A stretch of 64,000 nucleotides of DNA from Flaviflagellibacter sp963786225 (GTDB lineage: Bacteria > Pseudomonadota > Alphaproteobacteria > Rhizobiales > Methylopilaceae). Shown piece by piece: positions 1-9,418 of the stretch. Position numbers and translations under genes: made by a program. The notes beneath the pieces were generated by a model that made no database searches, was not told the origin of the DNA, and saw only the letters and a program-made list of their open reading frames with translations. Every line of letters begins with the position of its first letter. Position 1 is the first letter of the stretch. Location of the stretch: contig CAWAYQ010000024.1 of the NCBI GenBank assembly GCA_963786225.1, positions 94,133 through 158,132 on the forward strand. The letters are read 5' to 3'.

Positions 1-903
1 CCAGGACTTCTCGTCTCGCTGTTTCTGATGCTGCTCGCGCGGCCGGTCGCAGTGTTTCTCTCGCTGGCGCCGTTTCACTTCTCGTTCAACGAGCGTCTCT
101 TCGTGTCCTGGGTGGGCCTTCGCGGCGCGGTCTCGATTTTCCTTGCCGCGATCCCGACTTTGGCCGGCTTGCCGCACGGCGATCTCTTTTTCAACATCGC
201 CTTCATCGTCGTCGTCGTTTCGCTGATCGTGCAGGGGTGGACGCTGACCCCGCTTGCGCGCCGCCTGGGCCTCGCGCTGCCGCGGACGCGTCCGGACATC
301 AGCCGCGTCGAAATCGATCTGCCCGGCCAGCAGGAACACGAAATGGTCGGCTACTACATCGAGGAGGGCAGCGCGGTGCTCCAACCGGGCGCCTCGCCGC
401 GCTGGGCCCGGCCGGTCTTCGTCGTGCGTGACGACAGGATTCTCGAACCCGCAATCGCGAAAGGACTGAAGCCCGGCGATTACGGCTATTTCCTCGCACC
501 GCCGGAACGCGTGCGTGAACTCGATCGCCTTTTCGCCGTCGAATCCGACACCGGCGAGCACGCCAACTTTCCCCTGCGCGCCGGCGTCCAGCTCGGCGTG
601 CTGAGCGATCTTTACGGTCTCGATGTCGATGCCGAACTCCGCGACCGTACGGTCGCCGAACATTTCGACACCGAGATGGATGACGACCCGGCGCCCGGCG
701 ACAAGCTCTCGCTCGGCCCGGCAATGCTTGTCGTGCGCGTGGTGCAGGACGCCCGGGTGATCGAAGCCGAACTCGAACTCGCCTATGGGGAATCGAACGG
801 CGAGGGCGAACCGGCCGCGGGACCGGACCGCTTCGACCGTGCGCTGCGAAAGGCACGCACGGCGCTGCGGGTGTTTGAAGCCCGGTTTTTTAACCGGGGG
901 TAA
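1..903 (+). CDS. nhaP2: Potassium/proton antiporter NhaP2-like, C-terminal part (5' end outside window)
   Basis: The frame is open from base 1, so the N-terminal membrane domain lies upstream of the window; 300 codons are visible. Visible residues 1-85 form the last hydrophobic helices of a CPA1-type cation/proton exchanger. About residues 100-185 look like an RCK-C (TrkA-C) domain. Residues 190-260 look like the CorC/HlyC transporter-associated domain. This order (antiporter, TrkA-C, CorC-like) is that of NhaP2/CvrA, an inner-membrane K+/H+ antiporter in osmotic and K+ homeostasis. Assignment rests on domain order; the ion specificity is inferred. Confidence 0.75.
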   Translation, partial: PGLLVSLFLMLLARPVAVFLSLAPFHFSFNERLFVSWVGLRGAVSIFLAAIPTLAGLPHGDLFFNIAFIVVVVSLIVQGWTLTPLARRLGLALPRTRPDISRVEIDLPGQQEHEMVGYYIEEGSAVLQPGASPRWARPVFVVRDDRILEPAIAKGLKPGDYGYFLAPPERVRELDRLFAVESDTGEHANFPLRAGVQLGVLSDLYGLDVDAELRDRTVAEHFDTEMDDDPAPGDKLSLGPAMLVVRVVQDARVIEAELELAYGESNGEGEPAAGPDRFDRALRKARTALRVFEARFFNRG

Positions 904-928
904 ACCAGTTCGGGGCGAGCGTCCGGGC

Positions 929-1243
929 ATGATCAGAAACACCCGAATCCGCGGCGTCTTGATCCAGCTCAGCCTCTGGACGCTGATTGCCGCGCTGATC
1001 GGCTATTTCGGCTATCACGGCATTCATGGGGAACGCGGACTCCGAGCCCACCGCAACTTCGACGCCGAGATCGCGGTGCTGACGGCCCAACTGTCCGAGC
1101 TGGAAGCCGACCGGAAGAAGTTGCAGGCCCGGGTGGCCCGGTTCGAGCCGTCTTCAGTCGATCGCGACCTTCTGGATGAAGAGGCGAGGCGTAATCTTGG
1201 CTGGCTCCATCCAAACGACCGCATTGTCGTCCCGCGGGAATGA
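929..1243 (+). CDS. ftsB: FtsB/DivIC-type septum formation initiator
   Basis: A 104-residue protein with a short cytoplasmic N-terminus, one transmembrane helix (about residues 10-30) and a coiled coil (about 38-72), the standard FtsB plan. FtsB family members join FtsL and FtsQ in the divisome at the inner membrane. The ATG at 929 was chosen because the longer open frame upstream has no hydrophobic or family-like sequence and overlaps the antiporter gene. Position upstream of pdhA is the usual alphaproteobacterial context. Confidence 0.8.
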   Translation: MIRNTRIRGVLIQLSLWTLIAALIGYFGYHGIHGERGLRAHRNFDAEIAVLTAQLSELEADRKKLQARVARFEPSSVDRDLLDEEARRNLGWLHPNDRIVVPRE

Positions 1244-1486
1244 TTTCCACGGGAATTGAGACAAAAAGTGATCGATTGAGCGATGCAACCTCGAGCGATG
1301 CTCCTAGAGGCAATCGGCTTTAAGTAGCGGACCTTACATGGTTAAACGGACCTGTTCCGTGAAGCTCGTCAGATTTTCGCCTTACTTTCGTCTTGCTTCA
1401 ATCCAGTTTCCCATGGCACCTAAAAGCCGCTGTCAACCGTAATTGGCGGCACTGCACAGCTGAGTGCGTATTTCCTAGGGGGGAAA

Positions 1487-2636
1487 ATGCGGCATTTCTT
1501 TATCGGCACGATCGCGCTTCTGAGCGCTATCTTGACGCAACCCGTGTTCGCACAGGTTAAACAGGACCCGTCGGAAACTCCCGCGGAAGCCAGTCTCAAG
1601 GAAAAGAAGAACGCGTGGACGCTCGGTATATCCGGCGGCATGCTCGACACGACCAATATGCGGTTCGCCGACGAGATGGGCAAAGTGCTCAACGACGGCG
1701 ACGAGCTCCGCATCCTGCCGATCATCGGCTTCGGCGCGACATCCAATCTCGAAGACCTGCTGTATTTACGTGGCGTCGATGCCGCGTTCACGCAGTCCGA
1801 CGTTTTCGAATACTTCGCCAAGGAAAAGGGTATCGGCAATCTTGCCAACCGCGTGGAATACGTCGCGCGCTTCCCGATGGCGGAACTCCATTTCATCGCG
1901 CCTACCAAGTACAAGACGCTGGAAGAGCTCCGCGGCAAACGCGTGAGCTTCGGGCCTCAGGGTACGGCGGCGAGCCTTACGGCAAACATCGTTCTGGAAC
2001 GCCTCGGCATTCAGGTCGAGCAGGTCTACCAGGACCACCGTACGGGCATGGCCGATCTGAAATCGGGCAAGCTCGATGCGCTGATCCGCTGCGCCGGCAA
2101 GCCGCTCGGTTTTGTGAGGGACATTCCTGCGGAATCCGGGCTTCACCTGATCCCGGTTCCGTTCACTGAAAAGCTCGCGGACTATTACACGTTGAGCGAA
2201 CTCACCTCGGAACATTATCCGAACATGATCCCGGCGGGACAGACGGTCGATACGATCGGCGTACCGACAGTGCTCGCGGTCTACAACTGGCCGAAGAACA
2301 CCTATCGCTACAAGCGCGTGGAGCGTTTCGTCGCAGCGGATGTTCCAGAACTGGGACAAGTTCCACGACCCCGCATTCCATCCGAGCTGGAAGGACGTCA
2401 ACCTCGCCGCCACCGTTCCGGGCTGGCAGCGGTTCGACGTTGCCGAACGCATGCTGAAGCAGACGTCCTTGCAGAGCGACAGGAAGCAGGCGCTCGGCGC
2501 GGATTTCCAGAAATTCCTGGATAATTCGGGCGGCGCGGTCGCGCCCAAGACCCAGGCGGAGAGGGATGCGCTGTTCCGCGATTTCATGGCCTGGCACGCG
2601 CAGCAGAGTAAGAAAGTTCAATCGCGATCCAACTGA
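1487..2636 (+). CDS. TAXI-family TRAP transporter solute-binding protein, frameshifted
   Basis: Signal peptide at residues 1-22 (ends PVFAQ), followed by a TAXI-type periplasmic binding fold beginning around LGISGGMLDTTN. The product would be a 382-residue soluble receptor for a TRAP-T secondary transporter. The first frame loses homology after RVERFVAA and the family-like sequence resumes as MFQNWDKFHD in the next frame. Removing one G from the GG at 2338-2339 restores a single frame of 383 codons. A run of G just before the ATG (about 1478-1483) serves as ribosome site. No TRAP membrane subunit lies next to it, so its permease is elsewhere or fused. The frameshift may be a sequencing error. 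Confidence 0.75.
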
Positions 2637-2705
2637 CGGATCGGGTAACGTCAATACAGTGGGCACCACACCTGGTGCTGGGCTTTGGGGGCCCTTGGGG
2701 GGGAA

Positions 2706-3605
2706 ATGAGTAATCCCTTTAGAAATTCGCCGCCGGAAGAAGTTCTTCCTTATGCGCCGAACTGGGCGCGTCAACCGGGCCAGCGCCCGGTGCAGCCGCC
2801 CGTTGCCTACGACGCGTTTTCCGATGAGGAAAATCCCAGCTATCGCGAGATGGCGCAGATGTTTTCGCCGCAGTTGGAGCGGCCGAGGGCCAAGCGCGCC
2901 AATCCCACGGCAAAGATGCTGGTGCGTTTCGGCGCCGTGCTCGGTGTTGCCGGAGCCGCGATTGCGCTGTTCGTCGGCTATGTCGCGACGCAGCCGGGAG
3001 CCAAGGACGTCAGCGCCAACCACAATGAGCAGCGGTTCAAAGGCGTGAACACGGCTGTTGCCGCCGTTCAGGCGGCCTTCACGCCGTCCCCGTCGAACGA
3101 GCCTCCGGCTGCACCGGTCGTCGAAACCCCTCGCGCACCTGAAAAGGTTCCGGAGCCGGCCTCCGTGACGGTCGCCGCCGCGGTTTCAACAGATCGAAGC
3201 GCCGCGGCGCCTGCGCCAGCACCCGCGCCCGCGCCCGAAACGGCGGCGCCGATCGCTGCGGGACCAAAAGTGGCGGCGCTCACCCCGGAAGCTCCCGCTC
3301 CGGTGGCGCCGCCCGTTCCGCAACTCACGGCCGGTGAGCTCGCGACCCTGATGGCGCGAGGCCGACGCTTTATCGAAAGCGGTGACTTTTCGTCAGCCCG
3401 TCCGGTTTACCGCCGGGCGGCGGAAGCGGGCTATGCGGAAGCGGCGATCGCACTCGGCGAGACCTACGATCCTCAGACCTTGGCCGAGCGCGGCGCTGTC
3501 GGCATGAGCGCAAATGTCGAGCAGGCACGGCATTGGTATGAACGTGCGCGCGATATGGGGTCGCTCGAAGCACCGACCCGTCTGGAGCGGTTGCCGCGCC
3601 GGTGA
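2706..3605 (+). CDS. Single-pass membrane protein with Ala/Pro linker and C-terminal Sel1-like repeat
   Basis: A 299-residue protein I cannot name. It has a polar N-terminus, one transmembrane helix at about residues 74-95, a long Ala/Pro-rich low-complexity stretch (about 125-215) and a C-terminal helical region with a Sel1/TPR-like unit (about 220-290, containing ARPVYRRAAEAGYAEAA and ARHWYERARDMG). This suggests an inner-membrane anchored scaffold with a periplasmic protein-binding tip. The ATG at 2706 follows a G-rich ribosome site; the earlier in-frame start is not supported. Function unknown. Confidence 0.65.
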   Translation: MSNPFRNSPPEEVLPYAPNWARQPGQRPVQPPVAYDAFSDEENPSYREMAQMFSPQLERPRAKRANPTAKMLVRFGAVLGVAGAAIALFVGYVATQPGAKDVSANHNEQRFKGVNTAVAAVQAAFTPSPSNEPPAAPVVETPRAPEKVPEPASVTVAAAVSTDRSAAAPAPAPAPAPETAAPIAAGPKVAALTPEAPAPVAPPVPQLTAGELATLMARGRRFIESGDFSSARPVYRRAAEAGYAEAAIALGETYDPQTLAERGAVGMSANVEQARHWYERARDMGSLEAPTRLERLPRR

Positions 3606-3858
3606 ATTTCCGGCGTCGCGCCAGGGGGCGGTGGGCAGTTTCGCGTCCCGCCAGAAGCAGCGCGACGCCGGACTGCCATGCTTTTGACGCATAGCAGTCG
3701 CGATCTCCATTTCTTCTAAAGCATTGATTTTCTTGGGCTGACGCGGTTTCGGGTTAACCGGCCATTCGCTCGCTTTTGCTACATCGTTGGGCTAACGTTG
3801 CTCAAAATAGAAGCGGTCGAAACGGCCTGAAAGCCCACGCAACAGGGAGCCTCTCCGC

Positions 3859-4890
3859 ATGGCAGCAAGCGCCGCCAAGGCCAAATCCGCTAAACCTGCG
3901 CCCGAAACCGGGATTTCGAACTCCTTTTCGGAATTCTCGAAGGACGAGGATATCGCGGCGTTCCGCGACATGCTTGCCATTCGCCGGTTCGAGGAAAAGG
4001 CCGGCCAGCTCTACGGCATGGGCCTGATCGGTGGTTTCTGCCATCTCTATATCGGCCAGGAAGCCGTCGTCGTCGGGATGAAGATGGCCCAGACGGAGGG
4101 CGATCAGGTCGTCACCAGCTATCGCGATCACGGCCACATGCTGGCGACCGGCATGGACCCCAACGGCGTCATGGCCGAGCTGACGGGCCGCAGCGGCGGT
4201 TATTCGCGCGGCAAGGGCGGCTCCATGCACATGTTCAGCCGCGAGAAGAACTTCTTCGGCGGTCACGGCATCGTCGGCGCGCAGGTCTCGATCGGAACCG
4301 GTCTGGCCTTCGCCAACAAATACCGCGAGAACGGCAAGGTCGCGGTCACCTATTTCGGCGACGGCGCGGCCAATCAGGGCCAGGTCTATGAGAGCTTCAA
4401 CATGGCGAAGCTCTGGAAGCTGCCGGTGATCTACGTCGTCGAGAACAACCGCTACGGCATGGGCACGTCCTATACGCGCGCCTCGTCGACGACCGATTTC
4501 TCGCAGCGCGGCCGCTCGTTCGACATTCCCGGCGAGCAGGTCGACGGCATGGACGTCCGCGCCGTGCGCGCGGCCGGCCAGCGCGCCGTCGAGCATGCGC
4601 GCTCGGGCGAAGGCCCCTACATCCTCGAAATGCAGACCTACCGCTATCGCGGCCATTCCATGTCGGACCCGGCGAAGTACCGGTCCAAGGAAGAGGTCCA
4701 GAAAATGCGGGATGAGCACGATCCGATCGAGCAGGTCCGCAAGCGCGTGCTTGAAAAGAAGTGGGCAAGCGAGGACGATCTGAACAAGATCGACAAGGAC
4801 ATCAAGGCCGTGGTCAACGCCGCGGCCGATTTCGCGAGCCACGATTCCGAGCCCGATCCGTCGGAGCTCTGGACCGACATTCTCGTCTGA
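3859..4890 (+). CDS. pdhA: Pyruvate dehydrogenase E1 component, alpha subunit
   Basis: A 343-residue protein with the thiamine-diphosphate motif starting GDGAANQGQ and ending near VVENNRYG (about residues 163-195), plus the phosphorylation-loop-like segment YRYRGHSMSDPAKYR typical of E1 alpha. With PdhB it decarboxylates pyruvate and passes the acetyl group to the lipoyl domains of E2. The start follows AGGGAGCC. First gene of the operon pdhA-pdhB-DUF5076-pdhC-lpd, with 31 bp to pdhB. Confidence 0.96.
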   Translation: MAASAAKAKSAKPAPETGISNSFSEFSKDEDIAAFRDMLAIRRFEEKAGQLYGMGLIGGFCHLYIGQEAVVVGMKMAQTEGDQVVTSYRDHGHMLATGMDPNGVMAELTGRSGGYSRGKGGSMHMFSREKNFFGGHGIVGAQVSIGTGLAFANKYRENGKVAVTYFGDGAANQGQVYESFNMAKLWKLPVIYVVENNRYGMGTSYTRASSTTDFSQRGRSFDIPGEQVDGMDVRAVRAAGQRAVEHARSGEGPYILEMQTYRYRGHSMSDPAKYRSKEEVQKMRDEHDPIEQVRKRVLEKKWASEDDLNKIDKDIKAVVNAAADFASHDSEPDPSELWTDILV

Positions 4891-4921
4891 TCCGACCTAC
4901 CCGAACAGAAAAGCAGCCCGC

Positions 4922-6343
4922 ATGCCGATTGAAGTCCTCATGCCTGCGCTTTCGCCGACCATGGAGTCGGGGAAGCTCGCCAAATGGCTGAAAGCCGAAG
5001 GCGACAAGGTGAAGTCCGGCGATGTGCTGGCTGAAATCGAAACCGACAAGGCCACGATGGAAGTCGAGGCGGTCGATGAAGGCGTGCTCGGCAAGATCCT
5101 GATCAAGGACGGCACCGAAGACGTTGCCGTCAATACACCGATCGCGCTGATCATGGAGGAGGGCGAAGACGCCTCCACCGCCAGGCCGGCCAAGAACGGC
5201 GCGGCGATGACGGAAAAACCGGCGGCCGAACAAAAGGCCGAGGAAAGCGCGCCGCCGGCCGCCCTCGAAAAGGGACCGGCTCCCGACAAGGCGCCGTCCG
5301 CCGTTGCCTCTCCGCCGAAGCCAAGCATCCAGCCGGATCCCGAAGTGCCGGAAGGCACCGAGATGGTGCACCAGACGGTGCGCGAAGCCTTGCGCGACGC
5401 GATGGCCGAGGAGATGCGCCGCGATCCCGACATTTTCCTGATGGGCGAGGAAGTCGCCGAGTATCAGGGCGCCTACAAGATTTCGCAGGGCCTGCTCGAC
5501 GAGTTCGGCGCAAAGCGCGTGATCGACACGCCGATCACCGAACACGGCTTCACCGGCGTCGGCGTCGGCGCGGCGCTTTCGGGCCTCAAGCCCATCGTGG
5601 AGTTCATGACCTGGAACTTCGCCATGCAGGCGATGGACCAGATCATCAATTCGGCGGCCAAGACGCTCTATATGTCCGGCGGCCAGATGGGCTGTCCGAT
5701 CGTGTTCCGCGGCCCGAACGGCGCCGCCGCGCGCGTCGCGGCCCAGCACAGCCAGGACTATACCGCCTGGTACAGCCAGATTCCGGGCCTGAAAGTCATC
5801 GCGCCTTACACGGCCGCCGACTTCAAGGGCCTGCTGAAGGCCGCGATCCGCGACCCGAACCCGATCATCTTCCTTGAAAACGAGATCCTGTACGGACAGA
5901 GCTTCGACGTGCCGAAGCTCGACGATTTCGTTCTGCCCATCGGCAAGGCGCGCATCGCGCGCGCCGGCAACGATGTCACGCTCGTCTCGTTCTCCATCGG
6001 CATGACCTATGCGCTCAAGGCCGCCGAGGAACTGGCGGGGCAGGGGATCGAGGCCGAGGTCATCGATCTTCGCACCATCCGCCCGATGGACATCGAAACC
6101 GTCATCGCGTCGGTGAAGAAGACCGGCCGCTGCGTCACGGTGGAAGAAGGCTGGCCGCAGTCCGGCGTCGGCTCCGAGATCGTTGCGCAGCTCATGGAAA
6201 AGGCGTTCGACTATCTCGACGCGCCGGTTCTGCGCATCACCGGCAAGGACGTGCCGATGCCTTACGCCGCCAATCTTGAAAAACTCGCTCTGCCATCCGT
6301 CGCCGAAGTCGTCGAAGCGGTTAAGGCGGTGACATACCGGTGA
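4922..6343 (+). CDS. pdhB: Pyruvate dehydrogenase E1 component, beta subunit, with N-terminal lipoyl domain
   Basis: A 473-residue protein. Residues 1-80 are a biotinyl/lipoyl domain with the lipoylation lysine at K43 in TDKATMEVE. Residues 81-145 are a Pro/Ala/Lys-rich linker. Residues about 146-473 are the transketolase-like E1 beta catalytic domain and C-terminal domain. A lipoyl domain on E1 beta is a known alphaproteobacterial arrangement. The stop codon overlaps the next gene by four bases, indicating translational coupling. Confidence 0.96.
   Translation: MPIEVLMPALSPTMESGKLAKWLKAEGDKVKSGDVLAEIETDKATMEVEAVDEGVLGKILIKDGTEDVAVNTPIALIMEEGEDASTARPAKNGAAMTEKPAAEQKAEESAPPAALEKGPAPDKAPSAVASPPKPSIQPDPEVPEGTEMVHQTVREALRDAMAEEMRRDPDIFLMGEEVAEYQGAYKISQGLLDEFGAKRVIDTPITEHGFTGVGVGAALSGLKPIVEFMTWNFAMQAMDQIINSAAKTLYMSGGQMGCPIVFRGPNGAAARVAAQHSQDYTAWYSQIPGLKVIAPYTAADFKGLLKAAIRDPNPIIFLENEILYGQSFDVPKLDDFVLPIGKARIARAGNDVTLVSFSIGMTYALKAAEELAGQGIEAEVIDLRTIRPMDIETVIASVKKTGRCVTVEEGWPQSGVGSEIVAQLMEKAFDYLDAPVLRITGKDVPMPYAANLEKLALPSVAEVVEAVKAVTYR
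5033..5100 (+). repeat. Lipoyl-domain DNA repeat, copy in pdhB
   Basis: These 68 bases match 6753-6820 in pdhC with a single mismatch, around the codon for the lipoylated lysine. The identity extends to synonymous positions, while flanking parts of the two lipoyl domains have diverged more. Confidence 0.85.
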
Positions 6344-6630
6344 GTGCGTTCGAGCCTCTGCACATTCCACCGGCAGCCTTCGAAAAAGGCGGTGTGGAGG
6401 TGCTGCGTGCCGCAATCATCGAACAAGGCTTGCATGTGTCGTTGCAACGGGCGTTCGACGATCCTGGAACCTGGGGTGTGATTCTGGCCGATATAGCGCG
6501 GCATGTATCCCGCGCCTATGCGACCGAGACGGGCGCGGACGAGGACGATATTGCGGCGGAAATCCGCCGCCTGTTCATTGCCGAATTTGACGCGCCGACC
6601 GATACCGGCACGACCTCCGCCAAAAGCTGA
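6340..6630 (+). CDS. DUF5076-type small protein inside the pyruvate dehydrogenase operon
   Basis: A 96-residue, soluble, acidic protein that resembles the DUF5076 family (no known function). It starts with GTG overlapping the pdhB stop (GTGA) and ends 11 bases before pdhC, so it is translated as part of the pdh operon. No catalytic or metal motif is visible; helices are predicted at about residues 10-30 and 45-80. Conserved placement suggests a role with the PDH complex, but that is inference. Confidence 0.75.
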   Translation: MSAFEPLHIPPAAFEKGGVEVLRAAIIEQGLHVSLQRAFDDPGTWGVILADIARHVSRAYATETGADEDDIAAEIRRLFIAEFDAPTDTGTTSAKS

Positions 6631-6641
6631 GAACCCAAGAC

Positions 6642-7964
6642 ATGCCGATCAACATCCTGATGCCTGCGCTGTCCCCGACCATGGAACAGGGAAACCTGAT
6701 CAAATGGCTGAAGAAGGAGGGCGACAAGGTAAAATCCGGCGACGTGCTCGCCGAAATCGAAACCGACAAGGCCACGATGGAAGTCGAGGCCGTCGATGAA
6801 GGCGTGCTCGGCAAGATCCTCGTTCCGGAAGGCACGAACGATGTGGCCGTGAACAAGCCCATCGCGGTTCTGCTGGAAGAGGGCGAGGACGCGAGCGCGA
6901 TCGGCGCCGCGCCGGCTGCCGCGCCGAAGGCGGCGGCACCTGAAGCCAAGACGGCGGAACCTGCCGCACCCGCCGCAAAAGCCGAGGCGCCGAAGCCGGC
7001 TCCGGCCCCTGTTGTAGCGCCGGCTCCGGCGCCGAAAGCCAACGGCGCTTCGGCCAAGATTTTCGCATCGCCGCTCGCGCGCCGCATCGCCAAGGAGCGC
7101 GGTGTCGACATCGCCGCGATCTCAGGTTCCGGTCCGCATGGCCGCGTGGTCAAGAGGGACGTCGAGACCGCGCAGCCCGGTGCCGCGCGTCAGGCGCCTG
7201 CCTCCGGCGGCGGCTTCCCGCTCATTCCCGACGAGCAGATCCGCGCGCTGTTCGAGCCCGGCTCCTACGACGTCATTCCGCATGACGGCATGCGCCGCAC
7301 CATTGCGACGCGGATGCAGCAGTCCAAGGTGGTCGTCCCGCACTATTACCTCGCGGTCGATTTCGAGCTCGATGCGCTGGTGAAGATGCGCGAGGAGATG
7401 AATTCCTACGCGCCGAAGGAAGACGGCAAGCCGATCTGGCGGCTGTCGATCAACGATTTCATGATCAAGGCGCTGGCGCTCGCGCTGCGCCAGCATCCCG
7501 AAGCCAATGCTTCATGGACCGAGGCCGGTATGCTGCGCCACCACCACGTCGATATCGGCGTCGCGGTCGCGATCCCGGGCGGCGGTCTCATCACGCCGAT
7601 CCTGCGCAACGCGCAGGACAAGCCGTTGCCGCAGATTTCGCAGGAAATGCACGCGCTGGCGAAGCGCGCCCGCGAAAAGAAGCTGAAGCCGCATGAATAT
7701 CAGGGCGGCACGACCGCGATTTCCAATCTCGGCATGTACGGCGTGAAGCACTTCACGGCCGTGGTGAACCCGCCGCATTCGACGATCCTCGCGGTCGCCG
7801 CCAGCGAAAAGCGCGCCATCGTCAAGAACGACCAGATCGTCATCGCCACGATGATGACGGCGACGATCTCCTGCGATCACCGCGTGCTGGACGGCGCGAA
7901 CTCCGCCGAACTGATGCAGACGCTTAAGGGTTATATCGAGAAGCCAGTCGGGTTGGTGATGTGA
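6642..7964 (+). CDS. pdhC: Dihydrolipoamide acetyltransferase (E2 of pyruvate dehydrogenase)
   Basis: A 440-residue protein. The lipoyl domain occupies residues 1-80 (K43 in TDKATMEVE). An Ala/Pro linker follows to about 140, then the peripheral subunit-binding domain at about 143-180 (ASPLARRIAKERGVD). The catalytic acyltransferase domain runs from about 200 to 440, with the active-site motif DHRVLDGA near residue 412. It forms the core of the complex and transfers acetyl to CoA. Its stop overlaps the lpd start (ATG at 7964). Confidence 0.96.
   Translation: MPINILMPALSPTMEQGNLIKWLKKEGDKVKSGDVLAEIETDKATMEVEAVDEGVLGKILVPEGTNDVAVNKPIAVLLEEGEDASAIGAAPAAAPKAAAPEAKTAEPAAPAAKAEAPKPAPAPVVAPAPAPKANGASAKIFASPLARRIAKERGVDIAAISGSGPHGRVVKRDVETAQPGAARQAPASGGGFPLIPDEQIRALFEPGSYDVIPHDGMRRTIATRMQQSKVVVPHYYLAVDFELDALVKMREEMNSYAPKEDGKPIWRLSINDFMIKALALALRQHPEANASWTEAGMLRHHHVDIGVAVAIPGGGLITPILRNAQDKPLPQISQEMHALAKRAREKKLKPHEYQGGTTAISNLGMYGVKHFTAVVNPPHSTILAVAASEKRAIVKNDQIVIATMMTATISCDHRVLDGANSAELMQTLKGYIEKPVGLVM
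6753..6820 (+). repeat. Lipoyl-domain DNA repeat, copy in pdhC
   Basis: Second copy of the near-identical 68-base stretch at 5033-5100 (one mismatch). Confidence 0.85.
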
Positions 7965-9404
7965 TGGCTGATACACAGTTCGACATCATCATCATCGGCG
8001 GCGGCCCCGGCGGCTATGTCGCCGCCATCCGCGCGGCCCAGCTCGGCTTCAAGACGGCCGTGGTCGAGCGCGAGCATCTCGGCGGCATCTGCTCCAACTG
8101 GGGCTGCATTCCGACCAAGGCGCTGCTGCGCTCGGCGGAGGTTTATCAACTACTTCAACCACGCCAAGGATTACGGCCTCTCGGTCGAAAAGCCCGGCTT
8201 CGATCTGAAGGCCATCGTCCAGCGCTCGCGCGGCATTGCCGGCCAGATGAACACCGGCGTGCAGTTCCTGTTCAAGAAGAACAAGATCACGACGATCTGG
8301 GGCGACGCGAAATTCACGAAGCCCGGCGAGATCGTCGTCACCGCGCCGACCAAAGGCGTGCTCGGACCGCCGGTCGAAGCGCCGAAGGGCGCGCTCGGCG
8401 CGGGTACCTACACCGCGGCGCACATCATCGTCGCGACCGGTGCGCGCCCGCGCGTCCTGCCGGGCCTGGAGCCCGACAAGAAGCAGGTCTGGACCTATTT
8501 CGAGGCGATGAACCCCGAGAGCTTCCCGAAATCGCTCCTCGTCATCGGGTCGGGCGCCATCGGCATCGAGTTTGCGAGCTTCTACCGGACGATGGGCGCC
8601 GAGGTGACGGTGGTCGAGGTGCTGCCGCAGATCCTCCCCGTCGAGGATGAGGAGATCGCGAAGTTCGCGCGCAAGCAGTTCGAGAAGCAGGGCATCAAGA
8701 TTCTGACCGGCGCCAAGGTCACGAAGCTCGACAAGGCCAAGGATTCGGTCACCGCCACGATCGATGTCGGCGGCAAGACCGAGACGATCACCGCCGAGAA
8801 GGTGATTTCCGCCGTCGGCGTCGTCGGCAATATCGAGAATATCGGCCTTGAGGCCGTGGGCGTGAAGACCGACCGCGGCATTGTCGTCACCGACGGATAT
8901 GGCCGTACGAACGTAAAGGGCATCTATGCGATCGGCGACGTCGCCGGTCCGCCCATGCTGGCGCACAAAGCCGAGCATGAGGGCGTGACCTGCGTCGAGG
9001 CCATCAAGGGCATGAAGGTTCACGCGCTCGACAAGAACAAGGTCCCCGGCTGTACCTACTGCCATCCGCAGATCGCCTCCGTGGGCATCACCGAAGCCAA
9101 GGCGAAAGAGCAGGGGCGTCAGGTGAAGATCGGCCGCTTCCCGTTCGTCGGTAACGGCAAGGCCATCGCGCTCGGCGAGCCGGACGGGATCTGCAAGACG
9201 ATCTTCGACGCCAAGACGGGCGAACTTCTCGGCGCGCATCTTTCCGGCGCGGAGGTCACCGAGCTTATCCAGGGCTTCGTGGTCGCGATGAATTGCGAGA
9301 CGACCGAGGAAGAGCTGATGCACACGATCTTCCCGCATCCGACCCTGTCGGAGACGATGAAGGAAAGCGTGCTCGACGCGTATGGGCGTGTGCTGAATAT
9401 GTGA
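7964..9404 (+). CDS. lpdA: Dihydrolipoamide dehydrogenase (E3), frameshifted as written
   Basis: FAD-binding IIGGGPGGYVAAI at the N-terminus, redox disulfide in GGICSNWGCIPTK, NAD-binding GSGAIGIEFASF and the C-terminal catalytic HPT..E motif (FPHPTLSETM) are all present, so the enzyme is recognisable along its full length. The first frame fails after LLRSAEV and family sequence resumes as NYFNHAKDYGLS in the next frame. Removing one T from TTT at 8142-8144 gives one frame of 480 codons. As the only E3 of this operon the gene should be functional, so a sequencing indel is the simplest reading. It reoxidises dihydrolipoamide with NAD+. Confidence 0.9.
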
Positions 9405-9418
9405 GGCGTCCGCCTCAC
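9401..9418. terminator. Shared hairpin between convergent lpdA and copper-binding gene
   Basis: Perfect 8-bp inverted repeat GTGAGGCG/CGCCTCAC with a 2-base loop. It contains the lpdA stop on the plus strand and the stop of the minus-strand gene. No T-tract follows on either side, so termination is plausible but not proven. Confidence 0.5.

Noticed and set aside
4814..6415. A 533-codon minus-strand frame over pdhB
   Set aside because: Shadow of a certain gene; its His/Arg/Asp-rich composition is typical of antisense frames in GC-rich DNA.
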